Origin: Protonemura montana
Lineage: Eukaryota > Arthropoda > Insecta > Plecoptera > Nemouridae
Reading direction: 5' to 3'
Length of the DNA: 64,000 nucleotides
NCBI GenBank assembly: GCA_947568835.1
Contig: OX387605.1
Location: 14,822,418 to 14,886,417, forward strand
Every line of letters starts with the position of its first letter. Position 1 is the stretch's first letter. The notes below the pieces were generated by a model. The model searched no databases. It was given only the letters and a program-made list of their open reading frames with translations, and was not told the DNA's origin. The translations under genes and the position numbers were made by a program. Positions 24,571 to 38,300 of the stretch are shown here, one piece after another.

Positions 24571-27500
24571 TATACGTTGCGTATTGCAACAAAAGAAAAA
24601 CTATACGAAATTAGCGCACCTGGACGGCATGTTTACCAGCAACTTAGATTTTTTATCCTGATGCTCCAAGATAAACTTAACTGGGAAAGAAATCTTCCAA
24701 CTCTATGGAATTAGGACTATTGGAATGAAAATACAAATATTATCCCTTTTTTCTGATATCTCCTTAACTCGGCGATTTTTCTGCGACTTCTGCGATTTTT
24801 CTGTAGAAAAAAACAATTGGTTGAAAGACAGAGTTCTCATTGCGTTCTTTATTTGTTACCTAAGCCGTTGCATGTTTTGACTATCGGCCGTAACAACCAG
24901 AGAAACATTCGCCGTTTGCCACCGTTGCCACAAAAACAAACAAAAACACGGGGTGTGTGGACCCTCAAAAATAATCAATCTGTTTATCACGACGCAGACG
25001 CGTAAAATGGCAACTAAACCAGCCACAGGCCGAAAGCGACTTGTTCAAGTTTTACATTTACATTTCCTCGCCGTACAATGCGCAGGACGTTGTGCTCGGA
25101 ATAAACACCGAGCGAGGGATGAAACGACGTCTTAGAACTATGCACTTGGTATAGTTGTTCTATTGGCTTGTGTTCTTACACTATTTGCGCCCCCGGGGGC
25201 CTTGTTTGCATAGCGAACCGCACCGCGAATGTCATGTCTTTTAACGACCGCTCCCAGGGAGACGCATGTTTGGACGCATTTCACGAATTAAATGAGAGCA
25301 CGCGCGATGTGGACAAGCACGAATCCTGCCTAGATGGGCAACGTTTGAGTCATGAGCTTGAAAGAGATATTCAAACAGTGTTCTATTAACATTTGTGGAT
25401 TATTTTTATTAAAATCTGTTTCGTTTCGCTGCTACTTTTTGGTCGCGTCGTGGCTTTTTTTATTATTTTTCTCTTTTATGTCATTGTTTTCCGATTTTCG
25501 ACGGTAGAAACAAGAATCACAAATATTGGAAACGCGCTTTCTGCTAAGTGTGTACAAATTTATTTGTACACTTTCGCTCAACTTCAATTAGAAATCATGT
25601 GCTTGTGAGCAGCATAATCTACATGACTACAATCTATATCGCTGTCGCAGAAAAGCACGTAGCTGGAGACGTTGCTGAAAATGAATTTTGACTCTGTGAA
25701 CACTTAGCTGGAAAGTCAACAGAATTTCCCTAAGTACTTACTAAAACATTGTACATATAGTAATGCTAGAGTAAATAATTGTTGTATTTAATTACAAGGT
25801 ACGCCTTTCTACACAATTTTGGATCCGTCGTAAAATTATTTTAATTTTCTAATACTCTACTAGGATGAAATCCTAGTAATATCACTGCCTCAAACTGGCT
25901 CGTTGTACATCCCTAGCTCTAAAGTTCTCAAATTTTTTATAAACATACTCCCTCTCTCTCATTAATTAATTTTCATGGGGTAGGCCAAATTCTGTTTACA
26001 TTATACAGGTTATATTTCCCTTTTTCATTATCGCGACGCTAGAGAAACTTCTTTCTCCATTTTGTCATCCGAGCTGGATAAAGAAGACGACTCACGCCGT
26101 GAAGATAACTTGATTCATCTACCTGACACTACACATTGATAAATCTCTCGACGATTTCTTTCTCGACAATTTGATCCCTCGACGATCTTTCGCCGACAAT
26201 TATCTGCAGAGAATCACGCGCTACTCGCATCCATTTGCAAGACGCCCCTCCTCCCCTCTCGCCAACCATCACCCGTCGCCCACCAGGGGACGCCACTCCG
26301 CGACGCGTACAAGCGGTGCCTATCGCACCCCGTGGAGACGCCCGAACATCCATCATACAGCTTCTCCTCTACTCGCTTCACCTGTCACTCATGCTTACCT
26401 AGCACGTCTCACTCGAAGGGAGTCGGCGTCCAGAATACTTTTCAGACCTGTTATCGTCGTTACATTCAGAGTGAATCTCTTCAAAGAATTCTGCTAGATC
26501 AAACGAAATAGTAACACGGCGCATTATGGATGAGATGAAAATCAGAAGCCATTATAAACAAAATGCTTCACTTGCAATTAGAAGCTATGTCATATGCTAG
26601 AAGTGGATCGTTAAGGAGTCTCGTTAACGGATGAAGCTTGAGCGTATTTTCGAAAAGGAAGTGGTATATTTACAAAATAGTTGGGTCCACTCGAAAATGA
26701 TAGCTTAATTAAATCGACACAATGAGTGACATCTTGCTAAACTATATCAAAGAGCTAATGAAGCGTGTCCTTCAGCTTGTCGCACGACACGCGTCAGCAG
26801 TGTCATCGCAGCTGTCACTGGCTTTCACGCGTGATTAATGCCTTGATGTCGACATCCGTTACCGCGAGTTACCGACGCCCGCCGTCACATGTACCTACCA
26901 CCGTACACGGCGTCGGCGTCGATGTCGCGACGTCTTATGTACCGTCTTGTAACAGCGTACAATCATATTATATACACCGTCTTCCCGGCACAAGCGGGAC
27001 AAACATGCTAAATTGAATCTGGTTCGGTTACCCGCGCCGGGTGCCTCAAAATAGGGTGACTTGCACGCAGCTTGTACTTAAAATTTGTACGTGCAACTCG
27101 AGCTCGAGTGTAAGACTGTGTTTTCGAAAAGTACTTTAATGCGGGCTTAGAATGGGAAATAATGAAACGTTAACTTTGAAGTTTCGGAGTTGAAAACACG
27201 TGTTTATTACATCTGACGTGATCGGAACCACAGGTGTATGGAAAATTGATGGAAAAGTTTAAGTTAAAGAGAAAGTTTCTGGATGAGCGTAGCGCATGAA
27301 ACTTAAAGTGCAAAGCCTTGATGTGCGTGAAGATTCAGTTATCTTCTAGGTCCGCGTTTACAGAGTTTAAGACAGGGCTTTAAAATTAGAGGTCAATCGC
27401 AAACAGAGTTTCTAGATTTTCAGGGGTTGTTACAATGGTGATATCAACTTCAAAGGGTACAGCTGAAATTCTGCTCTTTGCATCCGCCCCCTATGTTCTG

Positions 27501-28338
27501 CTTCTCGCTGTGCAGTCCGAACGTCCGTTCTAATTTTGGTGACATTTTCAGAAATCAACTGAAAACTTCTGAATTCCTACCACTGAACTAGGTTCAAATT
27601 TAGCTTGAAAACTTATCGTATAATAAGTTAACGGTGAAATTTACCGTGTCAAGGCCCTCGTTTATTTACAAAATGATTATTAATGCAGTAATTTCTTATT
27701 TTTTTATCCATCGTGCATAAATGTAATACAGTGTAACGGTCTACTTTTTCTGGATCCAATTTTGGTATTCTTCATTAGAGGCTTTTTTTTTCTCCGCTTA
27801 TTAGCTCGTGTACCCCGTCCCGTTGCGCAATTTCCAGACCAAAGTGTCACACCGGGCAATTCACGTTGAATATTTATGTCCCGGCTTCACGTCCCGGTTG
27901 GCGCTTGCAAGTTCTGAGAATTGCATAATCAAAGAGTATTAGAATGAATTTGAATGCGTCTACCAGCGAGCGAGCGAGGAGACACGAGCAGCCATGTGTT
28001 CTGTTCAGGTATGTGCCACGCTGGATGGTTGTGGAGAAACGGGATGTGGTGGTCTACTCGCTTGGAAATCAACACGCTTCGCAGAGTGAAGGCTACAACG
28101 TGTGTTTTATTAAGGGTGGGAAGCGAGGGATAAAAGTGATTGGAATACCTTCGTTCGAGGTGGACTTTGTTGATTGTGATGACTGTTGGTAGATCGCTGC
28201 AATAAGTCATCTGTATGGTAGGTGTATATGGGAGCGTCAACGACTGGTTACTGGAGAGACGGAGATCGGATAGATCTGTGCCGTCGTCAGCTTTGTAACT
28301 AGAGTGTCTGAGGGAAAAGTTAACAAACATCGGAGGGT

Positions 28339-28359
28339 TTTATTTCACTTTGTTTTATT
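28339..28359 (-). terminator. Candidate poly(A) signals for dpr
   Basis: Two AATAAA hexamers in reverse complement (TTTATT at 28339-28344 and 28354-28359) are the first canonical ones downstream of the dpr stop. They would give a 3' UTR of about 0.8 kb. No transcript evidence is available. Confidence 0.35.
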
Positions 28360-29165
28360 ATTCACGTTAAGGTCAAACAAAAGTTTAATTAAATCTGAAC
28401 GTACTTGAATATTTATCTTTTAATACAAGTACAATTTAGTTTTAATGAAAATATAGTTACAAATGCTGATTAGGAAATGAAATCTATTAGACACGGTAAC
28501 TTTGACGTTATGATAGACTGGTTAATCAATTAATTTGACGCTTAATTATAAAACAATGGTTAGCTCATTTGGTAACAGTCACGAGTGGTAATAGCGGAAA
28601 CTATATAGAACAGATTGAAAGATTAGGAACGATATTCTGAATCTTTCACATTTATATAATTTATCGGACTTATTAATATAACCGTCACGAATTTTTGATG
28701 TTCCTAATTAAATTATTATTTTCAGTCATTATTTCCCCTCGCTTGGTTTCGTAACTCACTGTCATCTATTTTTAAATCCCAGCTTCATAGGAACTTTTCA
28801 TTCGTTTTTCACTCACATCTATTAAAATATTTTCTTCCGTCGCAATCACTGAGCATTTTCCGCAGATCTTTCTCTATAAATAATACACCACCTTTACTCT
28901 AAATATTTCCAAACCTTTCTTTTCTTTACCACTTTAAATAAGCACAACGTAGATATACTTTCGTGTAACAATCCCACTGTTTCACAACCTGAATACCCGC
29001 ACTGTACGGTAGTCGTCCAGGACTCATTTCAATACGATCACGTTTTAGTCACAAACTGCACCAACTTTCCGTCTCATTCACTCAGAACCGTCCGCACACG
29101 GCAAGGCTGCGACAAGCAGTTCACTGAAAACTGTGGTCAAGTCGAGGCAAGGTTCCACTTTCCAA

Positions 29166-29326
29166 TCATCTTGACGAGAGCACGAGGCTCTGGTGGCTGG
29201 CGCCGGGATGCGAAGCCCACACCCACACCATCACGAAACATGACGACCAGAGCAGAAGCTGATTTGATGTGAAAGATGGCGGAGAACTGCTTCTTCGTTC
29301 GTGTTGCATGGCAGCTGGTTTTTCAC
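29166..29326 (-). CDS. dpr terminal exon
   Basis: The acceptor CTCCTAG is followed by the split Gly codon, then EKPAAMQH, a Ser/Pro-rich linker, a hydrophobic stretch LLLWSSCFVMVWVWA (residues 23-37 of this exon), about 15 polar residues and TGA. Many Dprs carry a C-terminal membrane-anchoring signal. Here the hydrophobic run is short and not quite terminal, so a GPI signal is plausible but not certain. Confidence 0.87.
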
Positions 29327-32300
29327 CTAGGAGAAAAATATCATATAACATAAGTCATTGTTTTGTCATATTTTCGTGTCGGAAACACTTTGTTTTAAAA
29401 CGAGATTACGGTTGGGACTTGTACGAATAAATTATGGGTCGGACAAGACTACAAATTATAAGTGAAAATGTGTTGAAAGCCAAAAATTATTTTCTTTTAA
29501 ACTTTTTTTCGGAACATAATCATTTTCATTTCCAAGAAAATTTTCCGGACAGATATTCCTTTTCAGTTTCTTTGGAATATGAAATTGATTCGGTTGAGTT
29601 TGCATGGTCTTGCTCGTGGTCGGCACAAGCGGAACACCTGGTTGCGAAGCTACTGGTCATTTGTCGAGCACCCCCCATTCAGAGTTGTAGAGCCTACGGA
29701 TAAAGGGGAAAAGTGACGTTTGATCCTAACCCCGGCGAAAGGACACCGCGCATACTACTTAGCGCTCACAAAGGTATGCAATCGCCGATCTTAACAATGG
29801 TATTCCCTGTCACAATGGACGAAGAGGTGGCGATGTTCTCGACACAAGTGCGTAGCACATTGGCGGTATCAATTTTTCCTTGCTCCATCAATCCTATTTT
29901 ATACTATGCCTAATATAAAGGAAATTTAGGATGACTAATGAATATCGTTCCTAGAACATGCATAAGATTGATGAAAATAGAAATTGATATTACTTTTTAG
30001 AATTTCCCAAGACGCTCGTATTATGATATACCTTTCATTTCCCGGAAATGGCAAGAAAAATGCTCTATAGCCGAAACAAAAGCGCGGTGGAAGAAATCTC
30101 TTTCTTACCGTTTAGCACGTGTACGTTGATGCTGGCTGGTTTGGCGTTGGAAGGAACGCAGCTGTAATTGCCAGAGTCTGCCTTGCTGGCGATACTGATG
30201 ACCAGCGAACTGCTCGAGCGGTCACTGTGAACGGCAACCCCCCGCTCCTTATCGTAGTTTATCATCCGATCGTCGTGGTACCAAAACACGAACACGGGTG
30301 GCTCGGTGCTTTGCCGCAAAGTGCAGACCAGACGTAGGGTGCTGCCGTTTTTGATATGCAGGTCGGGGGCGCCGGATATCTCTGCGATCGCCTCTGAAAA
30401 AGTGAATTGGTTGAGTTTTCATGGTAAAGTTATGCAAGAGAAGACTGCACGATTTATTTTTTTTATTTTGCCACCTCACCTATGACTTTAAGCTCGACGA
30501 AAATACTGGTCGGTGGATGTGTAGATACTTGGCATTCGTATAAGCCGGCGTCACGTGGTTGTACAAATTTAATTTGTAAACCCCAATTCTGGAAATCAAC
30601 AATATCTTGATCAATTGTCGTTTTTAACTCGTCTAGAACTGCTTGCGTCAATAATCCGGTGAGTTTTAGCGATGTTCCGACGTCAATACCGTCGAATTTC
30701 GAGGAAATGAAAATATAAATTTCAAATATTTAAGCGAGTCACGCCCAAAGAATAAAAAGTAAGACTTAATGGAATTCTAAAAAAGATTCAAGTTTGGCGA
30801 AAAAGTGATATAGTCACATCGATTTTCTTCGCAGAGAATTTACATCTGAAATTGCTGGCCAATAAAAAAAGAATGCAAATCTGAAATGCTTCACGTAAAT
30901 TAGACTGCGTTCTGTAAGAAAATTTATATTGGATTTACAACAAAAAAATAACGTGTTTTAGGATTGCCAGTCCGGGATTTGCCTTGAGGTATGGGCTTGA
31001 GTTAAGTTTTTTTACCTGGAGGTGCCGTGCATGCACGATAAGGAAGCGGTCGTCGCTGCTGTAAGTAGCCAGGCCAACGGTCAGCAGGTGATAGTCCTTT
31101 CTTCGAATCCAGGATACCTAAAAATGATAAAAACACATAGATCAGTTGATTATTTAAATTGATCGTTTCGTGTAAAATGTCGAGAAAACAGCAATTTTTT
31201 TTTATTGTTATCTCTATATTTTATCATAATACGCAATACCATCACTTCTGACAAGCCCAACATATTTTAGTGTTTGGTATCAAAACATGATATGAATTCA
31301 GATTTGATATCTGACGTGTGACTGTCGACGTGTTGACAACATTTTCACAATTCAACCACTAGTGCTATTCAGATGGGCATAAAGTCAACGTAGATGATAT
31401 AAATCACAAATCTGTGAGTTGTTCGCTGATTTATTGCAAGTAATATCGTTCATTTACAGGCGTGAAATCGAAGCAATATCGAGAGGTGTTATTTATTAAA
31501 ACTTGATATTGTTGGGGCGAGTGACTGCCTATCTGTCTCTCGGAATGCCTCGTCCACTACGCAGCCTCCTCTGTCTGAACCGTAGCTATAAACTACATTG
31601 AAATCAGCTACGCTGAAGTACCTGTAGGCCGAAAGCAATACTTCACATAGCTTGTTCCTAAACCCACGTTTATATATATTTATAACAGCCGTTTCTCTCG
31701 TTTGAAATTCCGGCTGTGGGATTGAGATTTTTTGTTTTATTTTTGTCGTATTGTGATTCAGAAGCAGGCGTATAGAAATATGAAAACGTGTGGGAAAGTC
31801 TAGATAAAATCCATGTTATCGTCAGGTAATATCTCTTCACTGATAGTTTTTTTTCGGTTTTGTAATTTATTCTGGAAACTTGATTGCTCGGTCTGTATTT
31901 GAAAAGCACGATATTTCTGAAACAAATTGCTAGTTTTTGCTTCTTTAAAACCATCTAATTTTACGTGGCAATCGCAAACATTGGAGGTCTGCTTTGCGCA
32001 CAAATACTCTGTAATCATTTTTGCTGTCTTTGATCAATCGACGACCATGGTCTTTGTAGTCATTCCTAAATCTGCAAAAGTTTGACTTCAAAGAAGCCGG
32101 GAGGCGTTTCTTTGTCAACTACGCATTTAATTTAAGATCGTTGACATCCGACGCATTCTCACCTTTTGTTTTCGCTTCATTAAGGTCTGATTAAATTTCG
32201 TGCCTAGTCTCTGATCCCCCGACCATATAATCCCACCTTTATAATCCTTTCTGAAATATGCTAAGCATTTGGTTATGCCACGGGCTAAACTGTTTGTTTG

Positions 32301-35300
32301 ATATCTGTCCATTTTCATATACGGCTTTTCGCACTTTCTCCCGACATATTCTCACACTGAGGGTGTAGGAGACAATTTTCAGTAAATATTTAGAAGGATA
32401 CATAGCATGCAAGAAGTTTTCAAACGGCGACACTATTTCTCACACAATCCTCACTAATTGCCTCAATGTTTTCATATTATTTAAGTGTATGGTACGTCTC
32501 AAAAACTCAGATGCAGCGATTCTCAAGTTTTCAAGTGTCAATTAGTAGGGTATTTGTTCGATTTATTTTTACCTTGTCAGGTACCGAAATTTCAACCCGT
32601 TCCTACTTCATCATTTAAGCTGTGTGATTAACTCCCGTACCAGCCCTCACCTTTTGTGAAACACGAGTAAAATTCTTAAAATGCAATGCAATACACTCGG
32701 CAATATAGCCCAGTAAATCAAATATGATTTCTGACATCTAACATGTTTCCTTTAAATATTGACTCCTACAAATGCGAGAAATTTGATTCATCTTAGTTTT
32801 TGGGATATATAATACTAACGAGTTTAAATCGTTTCTCGAAGCTATTTCTTCAAACGTGAGCGCAGTATTTTGCCAAGAACCAAAATTAAGCTAGTTGCAA
32901 ACAGAGAGCATAAAACGCGAAGCGACGAAGAAAAGTTTCACCCTACAGACATTTTTGGAGCAGTTTCAGGAATTTTATTTTGTGGTTTCGCGTAACAAAT
33001 CCAGCATTCATACCTTTTTGTGTAAAAATGAACAATAACGAAATGTGTCTTGACCCGTGCTTATAAACCTTGCTCTAGTTTGGCGTACGACGTGAAACTG
33101 GTCTTGGTGCTTGCCAAATGGATCTGCAGTCACCAGATAAGCGGAAGTGTAGTGTCGTTGAGTAGCCAAGGAAATCTTCCGAGAATGCTTGCTACCGCCC
33201 AGCGTACCTATCTACGCTCGTTGATTGAGTCACAGTGCACTATTTGACAGTATTCTTATGACACACTTCTGAAAACGATTTTGAGGTCGGAACCTCGTTC
33301 CTAGGCACCAAAGAAAATGATCGCTGTTCAAAGAACACATTTTACATGGAAAATCTTTGTAAGATAATGGAAAACATTGTAACCATTAGATGGGTGACCA
33401 TAATACACATGACCAGTTCTGTTCGGGTAGAGGTTGAGGAATACAAGTTAGAATGCAGACATTTCATTCGCCTTGCTTATCAACCTTTCGACAGCTTAGA
33501 TTTGTAGAGAAATTCTGATGTTTGAGATGTACCATCCTTCGGAAAAGAAGTTAAGCCGGTGGTCACCTTTGTGCTCTACTACAGAAGTCTACGAAGACAA
33601 GGGTGTCCTCTCCTTCCTGATAGACAACGTTATGTTCATCAACACCTGCATCATCATCCACTCATTCACCGACGTCATTAGACCAGCGCCACAGATCCGT
33701 TGTCAAAACTGTGCGTTGTTAAGTCCCACAAATCAATAAATTTGTATACAATTGTATTGATACAATTTCTATCAATGTATATACGTACACTTTTCTTAAA
33801 TATTTGCATTGGTATAAAATTGGGCACAATTACTTAACAAAATTAAAACAGGTTCACTGAAATCTTCGAAATACGGGAAAGTTCTGCATATCTTAATTAG
33901 GACTACTCTTTGAGCACCTTTTTACTTGTATACTTTTTTAACCTTTTTTTTACACTTTTGACTTTTAGATTTGCTTTTTAACTTCTACGAAAAACTTTTC
34001 ACAAGGCTGTGTTTAGTATGCAAAATAAGATACCTAGAATAGTTTTCGTTTTTCTTTTCCATTTTCACGTAAAACAGAAGTTCGGTTTGCAATTTCCCAT
34101 CGCGATTCGCGAAATGCATCTTTGGCGCATCGCATTGAAAAGGTTATGCACACTCCCCCGAGGAACATAAAAGTCAAATAGTGTAGCAAAGTGTAGCTGA
34201 AGTTGTGCTACCATCTTCGATGATAATATATTATCTTGAAAACTAGTACTAGAAATGTAAGGGTACCTTGAATAGTGAATTCGTACGTACCGTTTCGTTG
34301 TACACCAACGTTTTCCAAACATAGAGCTAGTAGCTGCCATGGTTAACCCGACATGCTTTCGATGCCTTTGCATTTTTTGCTCGCGGCATTCTAATTTGAC
34401 ACCCCTGTGATGTATGCTTCCAATTAAACAGCCACGTGCTGCAGTATTTAAGCTATGCAAGGTGCCTACGGCGACTACAGCCCAGCGCGAATTAATTATT
34501 AAATAAATACGTGGCGTTCTCATCCCCACGGACTCTAAATTAGATGAAGCAAATAACGATTTTTGTCGCAGGTAATGGAGTTAAAAAAAAATTTGTACTA
34601 CTTCCAATAAAATGCAACAAGCAAAGTTTTACTTGATCTTTTTTACTGGTATGGGTATCTTCTAACAAGAAATGTGCACTTTGTTAGTTACTTTTTGGAG
34701 TATCACATGAAACAAGTTGTAATAATGTTATTCTTTCACGTCCACGTCCACATTAGAGCATGCACCAACACACATATCGATTTATTTAACCTATATTAAG
34801 CTTAACATACGCCTTAACATGTTAACTTATGCAGCAATGGGAGCAGGATTCCGACAGCTAATTTTTCATAAGAATTATCCATTATAGAAGTTACACGATT
34901 ATACTGGCTGGTTGGGCACTCTTGCCACACCACTTCATAATTTCTTTCGAAATATGTAAAGTGTAAAAAATTAGCTCTGCCAAGTTTCAAAAAAACTTCT
35001 CGGTTTCTAATAACGCTGTCAAAAGTTTCTCGTTATCTATTGCTGTCGTGGCTGCCGACCGGATTGGTTGGCTTAGTATGTAACGACGGTACTCGACTGG
35101 AATATTAGCAACACGGTACAATTGGCCGCGAGCGTGGCCAAGATTTGTTCTACCAATAAACACACTGGCTACGTGAAAGAAAATGCTTCGTGACATGTAT
35201 GGGAACACAGGAGGGAAAACATTTTGATGGTTTGCCAAGAAACTGATGGGATGTGTGGTGGTAGTGGTGGTAGTGGAGGGGATTTCTTTGAGAGTGGGAC

Positions 35301-38300
35301 TTTGTGTGTGGGAGGGGGGCAAGGGGTGGGGACGTGAAAGATAAAGGGTTGGCAGGGGAAGGTTGGGTCAGATACGAAGTTTGGTGTCCGAATGGACAAA
35401 GGAAGAAGAATGAGACAACCGGAAATAACGAAGGGAAAAAGGAGGTAAAAGTAAACTTGGGATGTGTGATGATGGGACTGACTTTTCCATTCAAGCCTGT
35501 TCCATTTGGGGTAGTAAAGTTCCAGTTTCTTCAATTGATTCCGAGCTCGGCGAGTAGACACACAACAAAAAGGGATAGCATTAGGCAATTAAAAGTTGTC
35601 AAATTAACTTACTTGAAATGTATCAATTTAGGGCAAACATCAAGTGTATTCGAAGTTTTCTCTTGTTTAGAAAGAATAAAAGTATTTTATCTGTCTAATT
35701 AGATGCCAGTTCTTTCAAGATGTTTCAAGAATTAAAAAGCTTTGTTGCCTTGTGGCTAAACGCTGGTCCATTTCTACGAGTCACGGTGTAAAGAGAAAGA
35801 ATTGTCTGAGCATTGATTTGTTACGAAAGAGGAAGTCAAAGGTTGGGAAAACGAAAGAAAAACAACAAAAAACCATTACTAAGCACTTCGAGATAAACAT
35901 TTGGAGCTGAAACATTTATGGGCAGCTAACAGGGGCTATCTAACTAAGGGCAAGTGGTAAATCTATTGGCATTCCTACTTGAACGACCACCGTATTAACA
36001 CGGGTCAAAGGAAATTATTCATCTGAAACATGAAATATGTAAAGTGTTGGGTAAATTCACTCTAGCTATTGGTTGAAGGTCTTATTATTTAACATATATT
36101 TAACTTATGTTTCATTTATTATAAACGTATTTTTATACTCAGTATTAGATTATAATATAATATTATAATTCTGTTTTTAGATTGATAATACTACTTATAT
36201 TTGTCATTTATTCCATACTTATATTTCTTAGTTCGCTTGCATGTTACAAAAAAATGGCATTTTATATTATTTGGACATATTTATTTATTTTTTATTTTTT
36301 TGTAACGAAAGACTGGCTTATTTGTTCATTTTTTGTTGCTGAAAATCTTGCCTCCTACACGCGGCTGTATATTTTATGGCGTAGCAAATGCATGGTAAGA
36401 AGCTAACGAAGATTCTCTAAATTCCTCTGATAATTATTCAGATAAAATTTCGTTCGCTCTCCGTACGTCCGCTCTTCTTCCTCGCACGGATATCTATTTT
36501 CCTTGTTTAATTTCATTCGAAAATACTTGCTACGGAGCATATTTCCAGTGCGGTGGCTTATGCCTTGCTAGAACAAACGGAGGAGGCCTACGCTGGAATA
36601 TCTCCTAGTCAAAATGTAATGTTGTAATAAATCCTGCTTTTGTATGAACAATGAACTCAATGCTCAGATGAAATACCAAGGAAAATGTAATTCCATTGGT
36701 TCCTTTTCTTTCTTACAATAACATGGAATAAAAAAATAAATGTTATCATTGTCATCTCAAATAAATACGTTGAATCGCTCTTATGACATTTATTTATAGA
36801 CTTTCAATAAGTGAGGTTTTCTCTATTACAAAAAGAAGGATATTTACTGGAGAATTTCATGGGGAAGAGCTCGTAAAAACCTGACTAGCTACTCGGATAT
36901 TATTTTTTCAGAAAGTCTTTTAAGAATGAAAGAAGATGCCACACAAACAGGTCTCGCGCATATGAATTATAAATATGAAAATATCGACGATAATTTAAGT
37001 TTAATCACTCATTAGTAAGTTACTTTAAAAAAGTTTGATTGTCCGTGTGTGTGGAAAAGAATGTTTAGAAGTGGTAATCCATCGCTTTAAATGAAAAGTT
37101 GTTGGTACAAAAAAGAAGTGTCCACTTTGACACGGATTTTGATTCAAGTTTTGAATTGAAATGACATTTTCCGAAATTGAACCGTAACGTTAAAAAGCCA
37201 TTTGAAATGATTCCCTGTACAAATTCGCCAACGTTTTTTAAGTCCTAGCCCGGTCAAAACCAATAATTCCAAATTCCAAAACGTTATAGCGGCAGTGTAC
37301 ATAAGGGTATGGTTAAATCCCTAACTGGCGGCCTCGTTTTGAAACTCGATAAAAGTGTACAAGCAGATGTATAAATTAATTGACCATTGCGCCATCCACG
37401 TATCACGCATCACGTAGCCGACCAGTACAAAGTTCAAAATTAACGCTAATGATAAACATAAAACAACGGAACGCGGGCTTCGAACCGAAGAGAATCGAAT
37501 TATTATTGAAGAGCAAATAACGTATTTCGTGAATTGTGATGTAGAACGTAGGTAGGTACTACGTACAGCAAGCACGCTGGAAATTGTTGTTTGTTGTGTC
37601 CACCAGTAAAAATGTTTTACATACACTTGTAGTCAAAGTACGATTAAAGCCATCGTGAAAGTTTCATTTAATAGGGATGGAGGTGAAGTATGCTTGAAAT
37701 GTTTCACGAATAGCTTCACCTATGTTTAAGCTATATGCTGCTGCAGTTTTAACATCTCGCCAAAAGGCGGAAAAAGTTTTTAATTAGAATAGTGTAACAA
37801 CTGATGTTTTTGCCATCTCAAATGCTATTAATTACAAGGATAATCAAGCCAAAAGTCCACCATAAAACAACATAAGAATATAATGTTCCATATTTTTGGA
37901 ATATTCACAATTATTTAAAATTTTTAGCACACAACATGTGATGTGTACTGGAGTTGAAGCCTAAATTATCCCAAGTCATCATTTTATCACTTTAGACTCA
38001 ACTATAAAGTACAAAACGCACTCAAAAACTTTGTTCATAAAAATTATCGTCAAGTAGAAATTCTTGTGATAACAGGGGGATCGAATATGTACACTGTTTT
38101 ACGCGATAGCTCTATAATTTGGTTATAGGCAGCGCTAGTAGTAATTAAAATTGAAAACTTTATGGAAATATTAATACCTGGAGACGCTGGTTTCGCGTTT
38201 CATGATTAAGATGCGCAAGCTGCTTTGAGGTTCGTAATAAGCGGCAATTAAGGGATGGAGTGGAGCGTACGGCACCCTAATAGCTAAACAAGGGTAACCG

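Larger units (their letters stand above)
22906..28330. other. Intergenic interval between the convergent genes
   Basis: Apart from the small ORF candidate at 23702 and a 26-bp tandem duplication at 24519, nothing is supported. GC-rich patches near 23095-23280, 26220-26400 and 26770-26990 give short open frames on both strands without family signatures. CGTCGGCGTCG-type words recur near 26911-26930. Confidence 0.4.

Noticed and set aside
27929-28330. 133-codon - strand frame just downstream of dpr
   Set aside because: It overlaps an open frame on the other strand and has no motifs. It lies around and beyond the likely dpr poly(A) site.
29713-29913. A + strand frame ending in VSIFPCSINPILYYA, resembling a GPCR seventh helix (NPxxY)
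   Set aside because: Only the last ~15 residues resemble a GPCR. The rest is not membrane-like, no other helix is nearby, and the motif is short enough to arise by chance. It lies antisense in a dpr intron.
34065-34529. 154-codon open frame on the - strand inside the large dpr intron
   Set aside because: No recognisable domain, no codon bias, and it lies in an intron. One frame of this length is expected by chance in 64 kb read in six frames.
35150-35588. Overlapping Pro/His/Thr-rich frames on the - strand
   Set aside because: They are produced by the C/A-rich strand of a simple-sequence tract rather than by coding selection.
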